A stretch of DNA of 10,534 nt from Anaerolineae bacterium (GTDB lineage: Bacteria > Chloroflexota > Anaerolineae > B4-G1 > SLSP01), in the NCBI GenBank assembly GCA_021107605.1, contig JAIOSN010000173.1:1-10534 (forward strand). The letters run 5' to 3'. Position numbers and translations under genes: made by a program. The notes under the pieces are model-generated. The model saw only the letters and a program-made list of their open reading frames with translations, was not told where the DNA came from and searched no databases. Shown piece after piece: positions 6,862 to 10,534 of the stretch (position 1 is the stretch's first letter; each line of letters begins with the position of its first letter).

Positions 6862-8658
6862 ATGAATAAACCCAGCACTCAAAGTAAAGAAATTGTCATC
6901 CCAGAAATCGTCACCGTGCGCGATCTGGCGGAATTAATGGAGATCACCCCCATCCAGCTCATCAAAACATTGATGAGCAACGGAATATTGGCCAGCATCA
7001 ACCAGCAGATCGACTTCGACACAGCTGCCATCATCGCTGCCGAATTTGGCTTTGAGGGCCGCCCGCCCTACGCAGAGCCGGAAGAGGAGGCAGAGGAGCA
7101 ACTCACCCCGTGGCAACAACTGCTCATCGCTGAGAATAAAACCGCTCTCTCTGCCCGCCCGCCCGTCGTAACGATATTGGGACATGTAGATCACGGCAAG
7201 ACCACCTTGCTAGATACCATCCGCCAGACTGATGTAGCCGAAGGGGAAAGCGGGGGCATCACCCAACATATCGGAGCCTACATGATCAAACATGAGGGGC
7301 GCCCCATTACTTTCCTGGATACACCGGGGCACGAGGCCTTCACTGCAATGCGCGCACGCGGCGCGCACACCACCGATATCGCCGTACTGGTGGTCGCCGC
7401 CGATGATGGCGTGCAGCCCCAGACTCTGGAAGCTATCCATCACGCTCGTGCTGCTCACGTCCCCATCCTGGTAGCGCTGAACAAGATGGATAGCCCCCAC
7501 GCTCAACCAGAATACGTCAAGCAACAGCTCGCCGATGTCAATTTGATGCCCGACGAGTGGGGTGGCGAGACCATGGTTATCCCCGTTTCTGCCAAGCTGG
7601 ATGAAGGACTAGAAGACCTCTTGGACGCTATCCTCCTGCTAGCCGACGAGATCGGGGTCGAGGCTAACCCCCACGCGACGGCCGTAGGAGCCGTGCTGGA
7701 AGGGAAATTAGACCGCCGTCGGGGGCCGTTAGCGACTATCCTGATACAAAATGGGACCTTGCGAGTAGGAGATGTGATCGTGGTGGGCAAAACTTGGGGC
7801 CGCATCCGTGCGCTGGAAGATGAAAAAGGTCAACGCCATCGCACCGCGCCCCCCGGCACCCCCACGGTAATTTTAGGACTGAACGCGGTCCCCGCCGCTG
7901 GAGACCGCCTGGAAACAATCCCCGAAGCGAGCACCGCTCGTGCGATCGCCCGCAAGCGCCAAGCAGCAACGCGGATCAGAAGACAGGATTACACGCGCGG
8001 CCCCCTAACCCTGGACACATTGGCCGCGCGCATCCGCGAGGGAAATATCCAGGAATTCAACATCGTACTCAAGACCGACGTGCAAGGTTCTATTGAACCC
8101 ATCGTCAGCTCCTTACGTAAACTGGATACGGAAGAGGCAAAAGTCAATATTCTCCATGCGGCCGCGGGCAATATCACCGAATCGGATGTCAATCTGGCCG
8201 CGGCCTCCGAAGCGCTGGTCATAGGATTCCGCGTCAACGTTGATCAAGCCGCCAGACGAACGTCTGACGAGGGAAACATCGAGATTCAAATCTACGAGAT
8301 TATCTACAAGCTGATTGATGAAGTAGCGCAGGCTATGAAAGGCTTGCTAGAGCCAGTTTATGTAGAAAAAGTGATTGGTAAGGCTCAAATCCGCGCTATC
8401 TTTGACATTCCCAGTTTGGGCAGAGTGGCCGGCTGTTATGTCTCTCACGGTGTTATCCGCCGCAACTCCAGGGTGCGCGTTTATCGTGGTAAAAACCAAC
8501 TCTACGAAGGCGATATCGCTTCCCTCAAACGTTTCGAGGACGACGTTCGCGAGGTACGCCAGAGTTACGAGTGTGGCATCAAGATTGAAGGCTTCAACGC
8601 AATCAAAGAGCGCGACGTCTTGCTCTTCTACGTCATGGAACGTGAACAACGCACGTAG
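6862..8658 (+). CDS. infB: Translation initiation factor IF-2
   Basis: IF2 is the GTPase that brings initiator tRNA to the 30S subunit and promotes 50S joining. The 598-aa protein has an IF2 N-terminal module (about 15-65), a short acidic linker (71-80), then the G domain: G1 GHVDHGKT (107-114), G2 GGITQHIG (131-138), G3 DTPGH (153-157), G4 NKMD (207-210) and G5 SAK (243-245). Beta-barrel domain II (about 270-355), domain III (about 395-490) and the C-terminal initiator-tRNA-binding barrel (about 495-590) follow. It lacks the long charged N-terminal extension of E. coli IF2 (890 aa), like other short IF2 proteins. AAGGAG at 6848-6853, eight bases before the ATG, fixes the start. The gene lies downstream of a repeat-filled gap and upstream of a hairpin and rbfA. 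Confidence 0.98.
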   Translation: MNKPSTQSKEIVIPEIVTVRDLAELMEITPIQLIKTLMSNGILASINQQIDFDTAAIIAAEFGFEGRPPYAEPEEEAEEQLTPWQQLLIAENKTALSARPPVVTILGHVDHGKTTLLDTIRQTDVAEGESGGITQHIGAYMIKHEGRPITFLDTPGHEAFTAMRARGAHTTDIAVLVVAADDGVQPQTLEAIHHARAAHVPILVALNKMDSPHAQPEYVKQQLADVNLMPDEWGGETMVIPVSAKLDEGLEDLLDAILLLADEIGVEANPHATAVGAVLEGKLDRRRGPLATILIQNGTLRVGDVIVVGKTWGRIRALEDEKGQRHRTAPPGTPTVILGLNAVPAAGDRLETIPEASTARAIARKRQAATRIRRQDYTRGPLTLDTLAARIREGNIQEFNIVLKTDVQGSIEPIVSSLRKLDTEEAKVNILHAAAGNITESDVNLAAASEALVIGFRVNVDQAARRTSDEGNIEIQIYEIIYKLIDEVAQAMKGLLEPVYVEKVIGKAQIRAIFDIPSLGRVAGCYVSHGVIRRNSRVRVYRGKNQLYEGDIASLKRFEDDVREVRQSYECGIKIEGFNAIKERDVLLFYVMEREQRT

Positions 8659-8680
8659 GCTAAATACTGATATTAATCAC

Positions 8681-8715
8681 TAGAAACTGGATACTTTGAT
8701 AGTATCCAGTTTCTA
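8681..8715 (+). terminator. 15-bp perfect hairpin between infB and rbfA
   Basis: TAGAAACTGGATACT (8681-8695) is followed by the loop TTGAT and the exact reverse complement (8701-8715). The right arm ends in TTTCTA and then TTACAG, so there is no proper U tract, and the stem is AT-rich. It may be a weak terminator, an RNase processing site or a 3'-end stabiliser that sets infB and rbfA expression apart. It is the main feature of the 88-base gap. Confidence 0.6.
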
Positions 8716-8746
8716 TTACAGCTAAACAAAAAAAGAAGAGGATAAA

Positions 8747-9163
8747 ATGGGTAGAAAATATATGCGCCGTATCAACGAACTGTTACGCCGCAAAATCACA
8801 CTGCTGCTATTGGAAGAGAGCAAAGATCCGCGCCTGAATGATGTCTCTATCACTGGCGTCAATGTGAACCGGGATACCAGCCGGGCAGAGGTCTATTACA
8901 GCATCCTCCCCCCGATGGTAGCTGGCGATGCAACCCTCTCTGATCTCGGTACCGGAGGAGGAATAGAGGAACAGAAGCAGAGAAGAGAAGATATCCAGGA
9001 GACCTTGGATGGTGCTGTCGGCTGGTTGAGGGGCAAGTTGGCCCCCACGCTCCACCTGCGCCATATCCCCAAACTAACTTTTATCTACGATCCATCTCTA
9101 GCCGAGGGTGCTCATATAGAATCTCTGTTGAAGCAATTACAGACAGAGGAAGCGCGCCAATGA
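8747..9163 (+). CDS. rbfA: 30S ribosome-binding factor RbfA
   Basis: RbfA binds the immature 30S subunit and helps 16S rRNA maturation and cold adaptation. The 138-aa protein shows the family pattern: N-terminal RRINELLRRKITLLLLEESKDPR, then the strands VSITGVNVNRDTSRAEVYYSIL, then a helix with GAVGWLRGKLAPTLHLRHIPKLTFIYDPSLAEGAHIESLL. Residues about 54-77 (GDATLSDLGTGGGIEEQ) form a Gly-rich insertion between the second strand and the following helix that I would not expect in a compact family member. The site GAGGA at 8738-8742 lies close to the ATG. The stop overlaps the next gene by four bases (ATGA), which implies translational coupling. Confidence 0.95.
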   Translation: MGRKYMRRINELLRRKITLLLLEESKDPRLNDVSITGVNVNRDTSRAEVYYSILPPMVAGDATLSDLGTGGGIEEQKQRREDIQETLDGAVGWLRGKLAPTLHLRHIPKLTFIYDPSLAEGAHIESLLKQLQTEEARQ

Positions 9164-10143
9164 AGATCAATCCACGCTTATTAGCTGCAGCCAGAGAACT
9201 ATTGGGGAAAAGCCAACGGCCGCTCTTACTCGCCCACCCGCGCCCCGACGGCGACACTGTCGGTTGCACATTGGCCCTGCGGTTAGCTTTACAACATCTG
9301 GGCAAAGAACCGCAGATAGCTTGCCCGCACCCTATCCCTGCCACGATGTCCTATCTACCCGGCGCGGAGGAGTTTCGCACCGAGGTACCGGCAGATGCTG
9401 ATATTGATCTGGTGATCGCCATCGATATGAGCGACCTCCAACGGACCGGCGGCCTCTATCACGAGTCCTGGCGCGGGCGCATCCCGCTCTTGGTCATTGA
9501 TCATCACGAGACCAACGACGGCTTTGGTGATGTGAGCATCATCGCGCCGGAGGCCGCAGCGACAGCGTTACCTATGCTGGCCTTGATCAGCGCGTTGGAC
9601 GTGCCGATCGGACGCAACATCGCCACCTGCTTGTTACTGGCGACCCTCACCGATACGCGCGGGCTGCGCACCTCGGCCACCACGCCCGAAGTCCTCTCCC
9701 TAGTAGCCGATCTGGTGACAGCCGGGGGCGATTATCTGGGCATCATGCAGAAGACGTTAGATTCCGTCCCTTACCTTCAAATGCGTGGTTGGGGAGTAGC
9801 GCTGAACCGTTTGCAACTAGAAGACAGGCTGGCTTGGATCACCTTCCCTCTGGCGGAGAAAGAGGCTCTGGGCATCGAAGATCACGATGATCTAGGCCTG
9901 GGTAATTTGATCAGCCGCGTAGCAGAAGCGGATATCAGCGCAACTTTCTTGGAAATGCGTGATGGGAGCGTGAAGATCAGCTTTCGCGCGCGACCGGGGT
10001 ACAACGTCGCGCAGATCGCCAAAAAACTGGGCGGCGGCGGGCATCGTCAAGCCGCCGGCTGTTCAGTCAAGGGGCCACTGGAGAACGCCACCGAGCAAGT
10101 GCTGCCATTAGTGCGCGAAGAGCTAAACAAATTGGGGCGCTAG
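9160..10143 (+). CDS. DHH/DHHA1 phosphoesterase, NrnA-like
   Basis: This 327-aa enzyme is probably a cytoplasmic nano-RNase and/or 3'-phosphoadenosine-5'-phosphate phosphatase, as in the NrnA group that often follows rbfA. The metal-binding motifs are in order: AHPRPDGDTVG with D30 and D32; IAIDMSD with D89; IDHHETND with D114-H115-H116; and LTDTRGLRTS with D165. The DHHA1 substrate-binding motif GGGGHRQAAG is at 291-300. The length is normal for NrnA and far shorter than RecJ. The ATG overlaps the rbfA stop codon (ATGA at 9160-9163), so it is translationally coupled and has no separate strong ribosome-binding site. The exact substrate cannot be read from the sequence; cyclic-dinucleotide (GdpP-type) activity is less likely because the N-terminal membrane and PAS/GGDEF parts are missing. 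Confidence 0.9.
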   Translation: MKINPRLLAAARELLGKSQRPLLLAHPRPDGDTVGCTLALRLALQHLGKEPQIACPHPIPATMSYLPGAEEFRTEVPADADIDLVIAIDMSDLQRTGGLYHESWRGRIPLLVIDHHETNDGFGDVSIIAPEAAATALPMLALISALDVPIGRNIATCLLLATLTDTRGLRTSATTPEVLSLVADLVTAGGDYLGIMQKTLDSVPYLQMRGWGVALNRLQLEDRLAWITFPLAEKEALGIEDHDDLGLGNLISRVAEADISATFLEMRDGSVKISFRARPGYNVAQIAKKLGGGGHRQAAGCSVKGPLENATEQVLPLVREELNKLGR

Positions 10144-10160
10144 GCTTGCACCGTCGTCTG

Positions 10161-10216
10161 CTTGACTCCACTGAAAAAACATCTCGCCACAAAGACGCAA
10201 AGACACTAAGAAAAAA
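10161..10216 (-). repeat. Interspersed repeat, copy 3 (inverted)
   Basis: Read on the minus strand, this is a close copy of the 6645-6701 unit, from the T-tract and CTTAGTG through TTTGCGTCTTTGTGG to CAGTGGAGTCAAG. It starts 17 bases after the stop of the DHH phosphoesterase gene. Confidence 0.75.
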
Positions 10217-10298
10217 TAATTTCCTGAGGGTCAAGTATTAAAATCTCTGTGGTATCTTCTCAATAAGTAGGGGGAAACATTCCAGCCTCTATCATTCG

Positions 10299-10367
10299 CA
10301 CCACAGAAGCACAGAGAACCCGGAGAGAAAAATAAAAAAACTCTGTATCCTCCGTGTCTCTGTGGTG
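10299..10367. repeat. Two facing repeat copies forming an inverted repeat
   Basis: A minus-strand core (10299-10325, CACCACAGAAGCACAGAG and CGGAG) faces a plus-strand core (10341-10367, CTCTGTATCCTCCGTGTCTC then TGTGGTG). CACCACAGA (10299-10307) pairs exactly with TCTGTGGTG (10359-10367), and CGGAG (10321-10325) with CTCCG (10350-10354), around an A-rich centre. A further fragment, TCTCTGTGGTATCTTC, lies at 10244-10259. Confidence 0.6.
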
Positions 10368-10398
10368 AAAACTGCCCCCAAATATTGAGATGATACAA

Positions 10399-10457
10399 AT
10401 CTCTGTGCTCTTTGCGCCTTCGTGGTGAAATACCTGGTTTTTACAGTAGAGTCAAAT
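10399..10457 (+). repeat. Interspersed repeat, copy at right end
   Basis: This is a plus-strand copy with CTCTGTGCTCTTTGCGCCTT, CGTGGTGAAATACC, a T-run and ACAGTAGAGTCAAA, matching both halves of the unit at 6645-6701. It ends 16 bases before the ribosome-binding site of the next gene. No other gene or clear promoter is visible in 10144-10485. Confidence 0.65.
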
Positions 10458-10485
10458 TTGTTTATTCATATCAGGAGAAATTTCT

Positions 10486-10534
10486 ATGAACGATGAACAA
10501 ACCCGCTCTCTCAGAACGACTTTGTTCGGGCTGC
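10486..10534 (+). CDS. Unidentified protein, N-terminal 16 residues
   Basis: An ATG preceded by AGGAGA (10473-10478) at good spacing opens a frame that runs off the window: MNDEQTRSLRTTLFGL. The charged start followed by a hydrophobic turn (TTLFGL) could lead into a membrane segment. Too little is present to name a family, and it does not look like the start of truB, the gene often found at this place in the cluster. Confidence 0.5.
   Translation, partial: MNDEQTRSLRTTLFGL

Noticed and set aside
6552..6878. Minus-strand frame of 108 aa across the ylxR-infB gap
   Set aside because: Its translation is made largely of the interspersed repeats and it runs into the infB start; no family resemblance.
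10161..10457. CRISPR array
   Set aside because: The repeats are degenerate, of varying length and mixed orientation, with no regular spacers and no cas genes nearby.

Overview
The window reads as a stretch of chromosome from a free-living bacterium, most likely a member of the Chloroflexota (Anaerolineae/Caldilineae-like). This is an inference from the gene set: a NusA with a long acidic, helix-hairpin-helix C-terminal extension, an IF2 with a very short N-terminal region (598 aa), and a 7TM/PAS/GAF sensor fused to a nucleotide cyclase. All genes lie on the + strand, and nothing looks phage- or plasmid-borne.

Left part (1-3859): the 3' end of a CYTH-domain (triphosphate tunnel) protein is followed, 58 bases later, by a 1128-aa membrane-anchored class III adenylate cyclase. 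The cyclase has an N-terminal 7TM sensor, four PAS domains, one GAF domain and a C-terminal catalytic domain. The metal-binding aspartates and the Lys/Asp pair that selects ATP are present, but the usual transition-state asparagine is a valine.

Central and right part (3833-10143): a transcription/translation operon of nusA - ylxR - infB - rbfA - DHH phosphoesterase (nrnA-like). It is the widespread bacterial nusA-infB cluster without rimP directly upstream and without ylxQ between ylxR and infB. A strong-looking promoter with an extended -10 box overlaps the cyclase stop codon. Its leader would run straight through a perfect 28-base palindrome before nusA, which suggests attenuation. NusA acts on transcription elongation and termination, YlxR on RNA metabolism, IF2 on initiation, RbfA on 30S maturation, and the DHH enzyme probably on oligoribonucleotide or phosphoadenosine-phosphate turnover.

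Intergenic spaces: the genes are separated by unusually structured or repeat-rich gaps. The nusA-ylxR gap (215 bases) holds a branched stem structure and a second, terminator-like hairpin. The ylxR-infB gap (378 bases) and the gap after the DHH gene (342 bases) both carry members of one degenerate interspersed repeat family (core TTTGCGTCTTTGTGGTGA), in both orientations. A 15-bp perfect hairpin separates infB from rbfA. The window ends 49 bases into an unidentified gene. I saw no tRNA, rRNA, CRISPR array or insertion sequence. The most promising material for follow-up is the repeat family, the nusA leader, the 6018-6084 structure and the cyclase active-site substitution.
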